From positions 1 to 17,781 of the forward strand of contig JBBQOS010000019.1 in assembly GCA_038331135.1 (NCBI GenBank): a stretch of DNA of 17,781 nucleotides. The letters run 5' to 3'. The notes beneath the pieces were generated by a model. That model saw nothing but the letters and a program-made list of their open reading frames with translations. It did no database searches and was not told where the DNA came from. Below, one piece after another: positions 1-7,485 of the stretch. Positions within the stretch are counted from its first letter, which is position 1, and each line of letters opens with the position of its first letter. A program made the position numbers and the translations under genes. Origin of the DNA: UBA9337 sp038331135. GTDB taxonomy: Bacteria; Patescibacteriota; Minisyncoccia; Moranbacterales; UBA9337.

Positions 1-69
1 CTTTAATAAATAAAGAGGGTCACTACAGAAAAATAGAATTTAAATAATTATCAAAATGCAATAAAATTA

Positions 70-98
70 TTGATTTATCATCTTTAGTTTGTTATTAT
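70..98 (+). promoter_or_regulatory. Candidate sigma-70-type promoter for the small membrane protein gene
   Basis: A TTGATT box at 70-75 and a TATTAT box at 93-98 are separated by exactly 17 bp. Transcription would start near 105, leaving a leader of about 30 nt before the ATG at 134. The leader carries a weak TGGAAAA purine run at 123-129. The match is by eye in very AT-rich DNA, so chance is a real alternative. No other element is recognised in bases 1-133. Confidence 0.4.
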
Positions 99-133
99 AG
101 TAATAATAGTTAAATTCTTATCTGGAAAAATAA

Positions 134-364
134 ATGTTTCACTTATTAAAAAATATTATTTGGATAGTAGGGTTTGTGGTTGTGGCAGGATTTGTCTTAA
201 ATTATTTTGGTTATGAAATTAATAAAAACTATTTCCAAGAAAGAAAGGGCGATTGCCAGGAAAAGTTGAAAGAATGCCAGTCTAAACTATTACACAAAGG
301 ACTTGATAATGCCAAGTGCAATTTTAATTGTCTTGATCCAAAATTAGTTATTAGAAAAAAATAA
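134..364 (+). CDS. Small single-pass membrane protein with four cysteines, family not recognised
   Basis: A 76-residue protein. Residues 7-24 form one hydrophobic segment (NIIWIVGFVVVAGFVLNY), followed by a short Lys/Glu/Gln-rich stretch that could be helical, then a Cys-containing tail. The four cysteines are C41, C48, C62 and C66; the first pair has heptad spacing and the second is a C-x3-C pair (CNFNC). With a hydrophobic N-terminus and no long signal peptide, an N-in single-pass topology with an extracytoplasmic tail is likely, which would allow disulphides. It is transcribed alone, convergent with the DUF4105 gene, with a good candidate promoter upstream. I do not recognise a family and assign no function. 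Reality as a gene rests on the promoter, ATG start, transmembrane segment and patterned cysteines. Confidence 0.65.
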   Translation: MFHLLKNIIWIVGFVVVAGFVLNYFGYEINKNYFQERKGDCQEKLKECQSKLLHKGLDNAKCNFNCLDPKLVIRKK

Positions 365-388
365 ATATTGAAACAAGCTATTTTTTTC
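354..388. terminator. Possible bidirectional A/T stem terminator between convergent genes
   Basis: GAAAAAAATA at 354-363 and TATTTTTTTC at 379-388 form a perfect 10-bp inverted repeat around a 15-nt loop, exactly between two convergent stop codons. The T-run would sit in the 3' arm of either transcript. The stem is almost pure A-T, so it is weak as a classical intrinsic terminator. It overlaps the last codons of both genes. Confidence 0.3.
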
Positions 389-1199
389 TTATTTGACTCG
401 AATAATCTATACTTTTTCTGTTCACTTTGCTATTGTCAATCCGATAATCGTTTTTAATTTCCTCAAGAGATTTATCGGTTGGGATTAATTTTAACTTATA
501 TAACACTTCATGCATAAAGCCTGGTAAAATTGTTTTGTAACTCAAGGGAAATTTTACATCAGAGATATCCTCTACTCTACGAGTAATAACATTAGTGCAA
601 TTATTTAAAAGAGTATTATAAAAAACAGGTTGATCGTAAATATTATTAACATCTTTAGCAACTAACAAAAACAACTCTTTGGCTTCTTGTGCGCTAGCTA
701 CTGTGGGATATAAATAAACTCTTTCTTTGCGTAAATCTGTTCTGAGTCCTATGATATCATTTTCACTGCCCATCACATAGATAATCTCAAATTCTCTCAA
801 TATGCCCAATATAGGCGAAAAAGACTCTCCTTTTTCTCGGCGCGTCTCAACCGATACCACTATATTTTCATTATCCTCAAAACGAAAAACAATAAAAATA
901 TGAGCCATTCCTTCAAAATTAGAAAAATGAGAAATTGCCACATCTACTCCCGTAATTTTATCCAAATCAAAATTTTTCTGAACATAATTAATACTAGCCA
1001 CATTATCATGCTTCCAGTCAAAATTTCTGAAATTAACAACCTTAACATTTGAATTCTGAATTTCTATTTTGGATAATTTTTCTTGGCCCAGCTCCCATTC
1101 ACGATTATGGCTAGGTTTTTTAATGAGAACTAATGTGCCCAATAAAATCAGTATCAATATTATAATTACCATAGCAATTTTATTTTTAGATATTAACAT
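378..1199 (-). CDS. Membrane-anchored DUF4105 (Lnb N-terminal-like) protein
   Basis: From the ATG at 1199 this is a 273-residue protein with a transmembrane anchor at about 8-27, then an extracytoplasmic domain. The domain shows the DUF4105/Lnb_N pattern in order: NFRNFDW, an AHIFIVFRF strand with its His (about 100), SVETRREKGE (about 116-125), a YVMGSENDIIGLR strand, a YLYP segment, and YNTLLNNCTN with Cys at about 201. The family is thought to have a permuted papain-like (NlpC/P60-type) fold, so this Cys and the His are the likely active pair; substrate is unknown. An in-frame TTG at 1229 would add ten residues. I prefer the ATG because the TTG stretch is heptamer-repeat DNA and neither start has a Shine-Dalgarno. 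It lies 96 nt downstream of lepA on the same strand. A heptamer-coded segment (SKIEIQNSNV) precedes the conserved domain. Confidence 0.75.
   Translation of the reverse strand: MLISKNKIAMVIIILILILLGTLVLIKKPSHNREWELGQEKLSKIEIQNSNVKVVNFRNFDWKHDNVASINYVQKNFDLDKITGVDVAISHFSNFEGMAHIFIVFRFEDNENIVVSVETRREKGESFSPILGILREFEIIYVMGSENDIIGLRTDLRKERVYLYPTVASAQEAKELFLLVAKDVNNIYDQPVFYNTLLNNCTNVITRRVEDISDVKFPLSYKTILPGFMHEVLYKLKLIPTDKSLEEIKNDYRIDNSKVNRKSIDYSSQIRKK
1043..1070. repeat. Period-7 repeat tract inside the DUF4105 gene
   Basis: Four consecutive heptamers read taacatt, tgaattc, tgaattt, ctatttt on the + strand. On the coding strand they give the peptide KIEIQNSNV, placed between the membrane anchor and the DUF4105 domain. 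The copies are imperfect; the middle two differ at one base. Confidence 0.45.
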
Positions 1200-1203
1200 A
1201 GTA

Positions 1204-1231
1204 AAATTTAATTTTGAATTTTGAGTCAAGT
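1204..1231. repeat. Period-7 repeat tract at the 5' end of the DUF4105 gene
   Basis: The + strand reads aaattta, attttga, attttga, gtcaagt, so two identical heptamers (1211-1217 and 1218-1224) sit directly upstream of the ATG at 1199. The tract covers the alternative TTG start. This suggests the extra ten codons are leader sequence rather than protein. Confidence 0.45.
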
Positions 1232-1295
1232 CTTAATTTTTTAATTTTCAAACATACTTAACCTTTTAGTAATTATCTCATTTGAAATTCAAAAT

Positions 1296-3188
1296 TTATT
1301 TTTTTAGTATTGCCAAAAATGCTTCTGGTGGAATAGAAACTTTTCCAATATTTTTCATTTTCTTTTTTCCTCTCTTCTGCTTATCCAAAAGTTTATTTTT
1401 TCGAGTTACATCTCCTCCGTAAAGTTTGGCAATAACATCTTTTCTAAAAGCGCTAACTGTTTCTCTGGCAATAACTTTTCCACCAATAGCGGCTTGGATA
1501 GAAATCGCGAAGTTTTGTCGAGGAATTGATTCTTTTAATTTCTTAACTGCCGCCTTTCCATCTTTAAAGGCATTTTTTTTGGGAACTATTCGAGAAAAAG
1601 CTTCTACCTTTTCATCAGCTACCAGGATATCCATCTTGACTAAATCCGAAGCTCGATAATTATCCACCTCATAACTCATTGAAGCAAATCCCGATGAGGC
1701 ACTTTTCAAATCATCGTGAAAATTTATAATCACATCTGTAAGTGGCGCATCGTACTGCAAGAGTACTCTTTCAGCATCAATATATTCGGTATTACGATAT
1801 TCTGAGCGAATATTATTTAACAATTCCATCACCGCACCAAGATATGGCGCAGGAGTTACTATGTCCAATTTTACATAAGGTTCCCTAATACTTTCAATAA
1901 TAGCGGGATCAGGCATATCAATCGGAGAATAAACTATTTTAATTTCTTCTTTATCTTTTAATTTTAAATTATACACTACACTCGGAGTAGTAATAGTTGG
2001 AGAAAGATTAAACTCTCGCTCTAATCGAGCCTGAATTATTTCCAAATGAAGCATTCCCAAAAATCCACAACGAAAACCACGCCCCAAAGCTGGGTTGCTT
2101 TCTGGTTCAAAAACAAAAGCTGCATCATTAAGCTTTAATTTATCCAACGAATCTCTCATTATTGTGTAATCCTCACCTTCGAGAGGATAAAAGCTGGCAT
2201 ACACCATTGGACGCACTTCCTTGTAGCCTGCTAGCGGTTCAATTTTTTCTTTTCCTCCTCTAGTACTAGCAAGGGTTATAGTGTCACCCACTTTGCAATG
2301 TTCGACACTTTTAAATCCTGTGGCGATATAACCAATATCTCCAGCTGTCAGAGAATTTTCCACTGTCAGCATCGGGCGAAAACTTCCCACCTCAATTGCA
2401 ATACTTTCTTTGTCGGTTATCATCATTAAAAGCTTATCTTCTCTTTTTACTTCTCCGTCAATAATTCTCACATCAGCTAAAACTCCTTTATAGGTATCAT
2501 ATTTTGAATCAAAAATAAGCGCGCGCAAAGGCTTATTTAAATCTCCTACTGGGGAGGGAACTTTTTTTATTACCGCCGCTAAAACTTTTTCTACACCCTC
2601 TCCGGTTTTTCCCGAAGCATGAATGATGTCATCCTCACTGCAACCTAAAATGTGAATTATTTCTTTGGTGGTTTTTTCTAAATTAGCATTTGGTAAATCG
2701 ATTTTATTTAAAACAGGAATTATTTCCAAGCCCTGCTCAATAGCCAAATAAAGGTTAGATAGAGTTTGCGCCTGCACCCCCTTGGTGGCATCCACCAAAA
2801 GAACGGCTCCTTCTACCGCTGCCAGAGATCTGGAAACTTCGTAACCAAAATCTACGTGTCCCGGAGTATCAATAAGATTAAGAATGTATTCTTGTTGTAT
2901 CGCCTGGCTTTTTGTATCGCCTGGCTTTTTGTTTTTACCATTATTTTCAACATTTTGAACATCTTGAACAATTGGAACATTTAAAACATAATTCATTCTT
3001 ACCGGCTGTAATTTTATCGTAATACCCCGCTCCCGCTCTAAATCCATTTGATCCAAAAGCTGTTCTTTCATTTTTCTTTTTTCTACCGTTCCAGTTAATT
3101 CTAAAATTCTATCCGACAAAGTTGATTTTCCATGGTCGATATGGGCGATTATGCAAAAATTTCTAATGTTTTTTTGGGCTACACTCAT
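1296..3188 (-). CDS. lepA: Elongation factor 4 (LepA), ribosome-associated GTPase with a repeat-coded insert
   Basis: EF4 binds the ribosome and affects initiation and elongation; it is cytoplasmic, with some membrane association reported in other bacteria. The 630-residue protein has G1 AHIDHGKST (15-23), RGITI (54-58), G3 DTPGH (107-111) and G4 NKID (161-164). It also has the EF-G-like middle domains, including GFRCGFLGMLHLEIIQ, and the LepA-specific C-terminal domain ending YGGDVTRKNKLL ... IPPEAFLAIL. E. coli LepA is 599 residues. Most of the excess is about 26 residues at 67-99, between G2 and G3, encoded entirely by two tandem-repeat tracts. The start is ATG-Ser-Val without a Shine-Dalgarno. 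It lies 135 nt downstream of murJ on the same strand; that spacer holds no convincing terminator or promoter. Confidence 0.97.
   Translation of the reverse strand: MSVAQKNIRNFCIIAHIDHGKSTLSDRILELTGTVEKRKMKEQLLDQMDLERERGITIKLQPVRMNYVLNVPIVQDVQNVENNGKNKKPGDTKSQAIQQEYILNLIDTPGHVDFGYEVSRSLAAVEGAVLLVDATKGVQAQTLSNLYLAIEQGLEIIPVLNKIDLPNANLEKTTKEIIHILGCSEDDIIHASGKTGEGVEKVLAAVIKKVPSPVGDLNKPLRALIFDSKYDTYKGVLADVRIIDGEVKREDKLLMMITDKESIAIEVGSFRPMLTVENSLTAGDIGYIATGFKSVEHCKVGDTITLASTRGGKEKIEPLAGYKEVRPMVYASFYPLEGEDYTIMRDSLDKLKLNDAAFVFEPESNPALGRGFRCGFLGMLHLEIIQARLEREFNLSPTITTPSVVYNLKLKDKEEIKIVYSPIDMPDPAIIESIREPYVKLDIVTPAPYLGAVMELLNNIRSEYRNTEYIDAERVLLQYDAPLTDVIINFHDDLKSASSGFASMSYEVDNYRASDLVKMDILVADEKVEAFSRIVPKKNAFKDGKAAVKKLKESIPRQNFAISIQAAIGGKVIARETVSAFRKDVIAKLYGGDVTRKNKLLDKQKRGKKKMKNIGKVSIPPEAFLAILKK
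2897..2930. repeat. Perfect 17-bp tandem duplication inside lepA
   Basis: The 17-mer gtatcgcctggcttttt occurs twice head to tail (2897-2913, 2914-2930), followed by a partial third gttttt. Each unit contains the 7-bp motif GCCTGGC, palindromic about its central base. As 17 is not a multiple of three, the copies are read in different frames, giving KKPGDT and then KSQAIQ. Confidence 0.85.
2947..2991. repeat. Five-copy 9-bp repeat inside lepA
   Basis: Consecutive units are tcaacattt, tgaacatct, tgaacaatt, ggaacattt, aaaacataa, with consensus near tgaacattt. The coding strand yields a tripeptide pattern NVP-IVQ-DVQ-NVE. Together with the neighbouring 17-bp duplication it makes up nearly all of the LepA insertion. 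Confidence 0.75.
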
Positions 3189-3323
3189 TTCAATTATTTA
3201 TCTTAGTAATTAAATCTTGTTAAAAATCTTATTTTATCTATACATCAATCTTGCCCTAAAAGCTTGAATTACGCAATAATACAAAAAAAATCACTCGAAT
3301 ATAACATAGGTGCTTTTTAAAAA

Positions 3324-4997
3324 TTAGATATTATCCGCACCCTCCAGTTCTTTTGGTTTTTTAAAAATATACTTAAAAGTTGATTTTTTAAAATCATTAA
3401 ATTCCTCCACCTGTAACCAATAGCAAGCGATTAAAAAAGTTGAAACGCCCATTCCTGCTGAAATTATCAACTGAATTAAAACTTCTCCCAAAGTTTCCAG
3501 GCTGACAAAACTGGACACGGCATGGCGTGTTAAGTAAATAGCTAAAACTGTAAAGGCGCTAGCCACTAAAATTTTAATTATTGGCGTCAGCATTTTACTC
3601 TTTTTTATATCTTTGAATTTTTTATCCAACAAGAAAAACAATGTAAACATATTAACAATACTTGCCAAAGAAAAAGCAATAGCTAACCCCAGAATTTGAA
3701 ACCTATCAATCAAAACTATTACTAGTAAAATATTCATTGTTTCACTAATGAGAGCTGCATAAAAAGGAGTCTTAGTATTTTCTAGCGCATAAAAGCATCT
3801 GGTTAATAGTGGAATGGTGCTTTGAGCAAACAAACTAAGCGAAAGTAAACCCAGTACCCAGAGAGTAGCAGTAGTATCTTCCCAATCAAATTCTCCCGCT
3901 CCCAAAACTGCTCTAACTATTTCTGCTCTTAAGGAAAATATTATTAAACTAGCTGGAATTACAAAAAATAATATTCTTTTAAAAGTTCTACTAAAAACAT
4001 AATTAAATTTTTCCATATTTTCACTAGCCGCCAGCGCGCTTAATTTTGGAAAGGCTGCAATCGAAAAAGAAATGCCAAAAATTCCCAATGGTACGCTTTG
4101 GAGATTATTGGCAAAATTAAAAACTGCCAATGATCCTGAGGCTAAAGTTGAGGCAAACACAGTTACTATTAAAAGATTTATCTGACTTACTCCCATTGCC
4201 ATACTTCTAGGAATCATTAATTTTATAACTTTTCTAATGTGAAAATCTTTGGCTAATTCGACAAAGCTTCTTATCTGATAAGAAAACCCCACAAATTTAA
4301 CCGCGAAGTATTGCAAAATAAAATGCATAAAAGCACCTAGAACCACTCCCCAAGCAAGTCCTGATATTCCCAAAAATCCCACAAAAAAAACAGCCCCAAT
4401 AATTATGCCGATGTTATAAAATATAGGAGCAATTGAATAAATTAAAAATCTTTTGTAGGATACTAAGATGCCTCCAAAAACTGCACTAACTCCTAAAAAT
4501 AAAGGACTAAGAAACATTATCCTGGTTAAACTGGCTACTTGATCTATTTTCATTTCAGAAAACCCAGGAGTAATCAATTTCATTAATTCAGGAGCAAAAA
4601 TAAAAAATATTAAAGATAAAAATATAACTACACTAACTTGTAGAGTTAATAATCCTGAGGCTAAATTCCAAGCTTTTTTATTGTCTTTTTTTGTAATTAA
4701 TCCGGTAAATATCGGGATGAAAGCGGCACTCAAAGCTCCCACTATCAAAAAATTATATATCAAATCCGGCACTCTAAAAGCGGCATAATAAATATCCAAC
4801 TCATCCCCAGCGCCAAACTTAGAGGCTAAAATTCTATCTCTAAAAAGTCCCAAAATTCTACTCAAAATTCCAGCAATAGAAACAATTAAAGCCGCCCCGG
4901 CAATCGTTTTGGTGGGACTTCCATTTAAGATCTTATTGTTTATAATTTTTTGAATCAAAGTATTTAAATTTAAATTTGTTTCTTTTTCTATTCTCAA
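3324..4997 (-). CDS. murJ: MurJ/MviN lipid II flippase
   Basis: MurJ moves lipid II across the cytoplasmic membrane for peptidoglycan assembly. The 557-residue protein has about 30 polar N-terminal residues, then many transmembrane segments of the MOP exporter fold. Hallmarks are SRILGLFRDRILASKFG (46-62) and FRVPDLIYNFLIVGALSAAF (74-93). R47, R53 and D68 line up with the charged cavity residues R18, R24 and D39 of E. coli MurJ; the position of R52 appears to be Tyr81. The start is a TTG: an AAGGA lies at 5001-5005, only 3 nt before it, and no in-frame ATG exists before the conserved core. It is separated from the upstream operon by the terminator at 5153-5189, with a candidate promoter at 5054-5082. 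The tail KKPKELEGADNI is polar and cytoplasmic. Confidence 0.95.
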   Translation of the reverse strand: MRIEKETNLNLNTLIQKIINNKILNGSPTKTIAGAALIVSIAGILSRILGLFRDRILASKFGAGDELDIYYAAFRVPDLIYNFLIVGALSAAFIPIFTGLITKKDNKKAWNLASGLLTLQVSVVIFLSLIFFIFAPELMKLITPGFSEMKIDQVASLTRIMFLSPLFLGVSAVFGGILVSYKRFLIYSIAPIFYNIGIIIGAVFFVGFLGISGLAWGVVLGAFMHFILQYFAVKFVGFSYQIRSFVELAKDFHIRKVIKLMIPRSMAMGVSQINLLIVTVFASTLASGSLAVFNFANNLQSVPLGIFGISFSIAAFPKLSALAASENMEKFNYVFSRTFKRILFFVIPASLIIFSLRAEIVRAVLGAGEFDWEDTTATLWVLGLLSLSLFAQSTIPLLTRCFYALENTKTPFYAALISETMNILLVIVLIDRFQILGLAIAFSLASIVNMFTLFFLLDKKFKDIKKSKMLTPIIKILVASAFTVLAIYLTRHAVSSFVSLETLGEVLIQLIISAGMGVSTFLIACYWLQVEEFNDFKKSTFKYIFKKPKELEGADNI

Positions 4998-5053
4998 AAT
5001 TCCTTACAGGAAAGACACAATCCACCAACACTTCATTTATTTCTAACTTCTAC

Positions 5054-5082
5054 AATTTAACACAAATCCAATCAAAAATCAA
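5054..5082 (-). promoter_or_regulatory. Candidate promoter for murJ
   Basis: On the minus strand TTGATT (5082-5077) is followed after 17 bp by TAAATT (5059-5054). A TG one base upstream of the -10 box makes it an extended -10 type. Transcription would start near 5047, giving a leader of about 50 nt before the TTG start. It lies just beyond a strong terminator for the upstream operon, which is where a new promoter is needed. Confidence 0.4.
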
Positions 5083-5089
5083 TCTAAGC

Positions 5090-5105
5090 ACGCCATTTCT
5101 GGCGT
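5090..5105. other. Small hairpin upstream of murJ
   Basis: ACGCCA (5090-5095) and TGGCGT (5100-5105) form a 6-bp GC-rich stem with a TTTC loop. There is no T-run directly after it on either strand, so it is not a standard terminator. It sits just upstream of the candidate murJ -35 box. Function is unknown. Confidence 0.35.
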
Positions 5106-5152
5106 AAATACAAGGAATTTTTAATTTTTCATTAGTTGATTAATAGTAACCC

Positions 5153-5189
5153 TAAAATAGAAGTCCAACCGCTTTAAAAGCGGTTGGAC
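5153..5189 (-). terminator. Strong intrinsic terminator ending the seven-gene operon
   Basis: GTCCAACCGCTTT (5163-5175) and AAAGCGGTTGGAC (5177-5189) form a near-perfect 12-13 bp hairpin 11 nt after the DUF4012 stop codon. On the minus strand it is followed by TTCTATTTT. On the plus strand it is followed by a CGCTATTTTTC run, so it may work both ways, although no + strand gene ends here. Confidence 0.88.
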
Positions 5190-5200
5190 CGCTATTTTTC

Positions 5201-7453
5201 TTATTCATTGCCAAAAACGATTCCCAAAAACTTATCTGTTTTTAAATTATCATTGAGACAAACTGTAATATAATTTTTATCGCTCAGGGAACAATCTTTT
5301 AGCTTATCATTCTTCCATTTCTCACTCCAATTTTTAGGATAATTTAAAGAAAAATTAAACTCACTCCCCAAACTGCCCGACTGCTTTTGACTAAGCAACG
5401 AATAAGAACTGGCTTCTTTATTTTTATCTATTTTAAACGGCAACAAATATTTATATTTTACAGTTACTTCTTCTTGTGGACTAACGTATATCCAATTAGC
5501 AAAAACAGTTTTGCCAGCTTCATTATAAATTCTAGTTCCAGTTTTTTCATCAATTTGCATTTTTGATTCTTCATTTTTAACATCAATATCTTCTTCAAAA
5601 TTAAGCGATTTGTAATCCAAAACATCACTACTAATTTCTCTAGTCTGTCCCTCTACTTCGAGCAATGTTGACCCTTGGGGCACATAAACTCGCAAATAAT
5701 TAGAATTTACTTTATTCCACCATTTAAATTGAGTATTGCCTCCGTTGTGTTTTCTAGTAATCACCACCGTATTTACGATGTCTCCCTCAGCTGAAATATC
5801 AACTTGTTGATTTATCTTTTCTCCGACTATACCATCTGTCTTATATCCATTGATATTGGTGTTTATTACACTTAAATAATCATTGGAAGTTTCCAAAATT
5901 TCTCCAGACCAACCCAAATCTGAAACTATCTTTTGCATATCATCATTGCTAAAGTAAAATAAAATATGCTTCTCTTCCAAGGCGTCGTTGAAAACTGTTA
6001 ATGTCTCTGAAAATACACTTATATCTCCTGAATTCAAAAGTCTATCCATCATTAGTGGCGCTAAGTCTGATAATATTTTCTTGGGGCGATTTTCTATCTT
6101 GTCGTAATCTTCCTCTACCTCATATTGAATATTCTCTATAAAGTTATCCTTTGTTAAAACAACCCCATATTCATTCATCTCTATTGGACCAGTAATTCCA
6201 ATGAGTTTTTGCATGACAGCAGGTGTTAATGTTATAACTCCATCAACTGTGGGGCCACCGGTTTTTTCATAAAACAGCATTGCCTTTCTGGCTGAAACCG
6301 GAAAATCTGGAAACCAGTTACTATCATGTAAACTCCAAGCTGAACTTATCTTCTGAATTGGTTTGGGAGGGATAATTTTATCTATCAGCTGTCCGTCGGG
6401 GTTAAAAATTCCATCAATAAAAAAATTCCTGATTCTCCCACTGCCATCGATGTCTAAAACTCCATAGCTACCGATAAATCCTCCAGTAGCTCTCATCTCT
6501 TGATTATTTTGAAATAAAAATAAATATTTTCTAGGACCATTGGCGCCAATCAAATCTGCTATTAATTTATTATTGGCAGAAAAACCATCTACCATCTGGG
6601 TTATAATGGGAAGTTTATTTTTTAAAGTTAATATTTTATCTTGATTTTCCTCGGGAATATCAGCTATTTTAACTTTATCTAAATTTTCTTGAGCTAAAAT
6701 CAAATAATTATTTATTTTGCCCAATTCCTTATCAAAAGAAGTAAAAAAGTCCAATATTGAAAAATTTTTATCTTCTTCTATTTTTTTATCTTTTAAATTA
6801 TTGATATCATTCGCTACTCGACTAATTTTTTCACCTGCCAAAGAAAGATTTTTACCCGCCTCTACGGCATAATAGCCCGATGAAAGTTTTGAAGCACCCG
6901 GGATAAAACGTGAAATAGATATTACTCCCTTCCCTAATCCTTCCAGAGAGTTCGAAATCTCTGAAAAATTTTTATAAGCTTCATTAAATTTATTTATCGA
7001 AACCAAAAAATTTCTATCCTTAACTCCATCTAGCGCAAGATTAACATTGCTATCGGCTTCCTTACTTACACCTAGAACCATTTTTTGAGTATTTATACCT
7101 TTTTGAATATAATTTATACCCAATGCCATCAAACAAAGAACTACGGGAGATAATACCATCCAATGTAAGAAAAAACTTTTACGCTCCTTTTTAAAAACAA
7201 AAGATTTTGGCTCCAGGCGCAAGTTCTCTAATATGCTATTGCTGTGTGCAACAAAGTTCTCCCTATTCACAGTATTAAAATATGAAATGTCTTTTTTTTT
7301 AGTTTTTCTATCCAAGTAAATCCCTTTATCTAAATCAAAAATTTCACCAAACCTATAGATTTGACACTTAATTTCCCTGTCCGAAATTCTTGAATTCATC
7401 TTCCGAGAGAGATCACCGATGAAATGTTTATTATTTTGTTTTTTATTTAGCAT
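5201..7453 (-). CDS. Large DUF4012 membrane protein, function unknown
   Basis: About 750 residues from the ATG at 7453. A basic, probably cytoplasmic N-terminus of about 90 residues is followed by one transmembrane helix (about 94-115), leaving a large extracytoplasmic part of about 630 residues. The DUF4012 hallmark is clear: a strand KYLFLFQNNQEMRATGGFIG (about 309-328), then the SNWFPDFP motif (about 378-385) and the GGPTVDGVITL strand. DUF4012 proteins have no established activity, to my knowledge; in CPR and actinobacterial genomes they often sit near glycosyltransferases, as here. An in-frame TTG at 7489 would add 12 residues and overlap the upstream stop by 4 nt (TTGA), allowing translational coupling. 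I chose the ATG because it has a GGA 4 nt upstream, but the choice is open. It is last in the operon and ends just before the hairpin terminator. Confidence 0.85.
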   Translation of the reverse strand: MLNKKQNNKHFIGDLSRKMNSRISDREIKCQIYRFGEIFDLDKGIYLDRKTKKKDISYFNTVNRENFVAHSNSILENLRLEPKSFVFKKERKSFFLHWMVLSPVVLCLMALGINYIQKGINTQKMVLGVSKEADSNVNLALDGVKDRNFLVSINKFNEAYKNFSEISNSLEGLGKGVISISRFIPGASKLSSGYYAVEAGKNLSLAGEKISRVANDINNLKDKKIEEDKNFSILDFFTSFDKELGKINNYLILAQENLDKVKIADIPEENQDKILTLKNKLPIITQMVDGFSANNKLIADLIGANGPRKYLFLFQNNQEMRATGGFIGSYGVLDIDGSGRIRNFFIDGIFNPDGQLIDKIIPPKPIQKISSAWSLHDSNWFPDFPVSARKAMLFYEKTGGPTVDGVITLTPAVMQKLIGITGPIEMNEYGVVLTKDNFIENIQYEVEEDYDKIENRPKKILSDLAPLMMDRLLNSGDISVFSETLTVFNDALEEKHILFYFSNDDMQKIVSDLGWSGEILETSNDYLSVINTNINGYKTDGIVGEKINQQVDISAEGDIVNTVVITRKHNGGNTQFKWWNKVNSNYLRVYVPQGSTLLEVEGQTREISSDVLDYKSLNFEEDIDVKNEESKMQIDEKTGTRIYNEAGKTVFANWIYVSPQEEVTVKYKYLLPFKIDKNKEASSYSLLSQKQSGSLGSEFNFSLNYPKNWSEKWKNDKLKDCSLSDKNYITVCLNDNLKTDKFLGIVFGNE

Positions 7454-7485
7454 AATATCCGAAACACTTTTATGGTTTTCAAAAA

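Noticed and set aside
1229..1229. TTG at 1229 as start of the DUF4105 protein
   Set aside because: It falls in heptamer-repeat DNA without a Shine-Dalgarno, and an ATG with a better-placed anchor lies ten codons later. Not fully excluded.
1426..1659. Open frames antisense to lepA, murD, gap and others
   Set aside because: They overlap strongly conserved genes on the other strand and show no domain, start signal or composition of their own.
2897..2930. Possible start of a CRISPR array from the 17-bp repeat
   Set aside because: The two copies are directly adjacent with no spacer, are too short, and are translated as part of LepA.
3189..3323. lepA promoter or murJ terminator in the 135-bp spacer
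   Set aside because: A TTAACA box and A/T-rich -10-like sequences exist but spacing is poor. A T-run at 3284-3291 (minus strand) lacks a convincing stem. Evidence is too weak to annotate.
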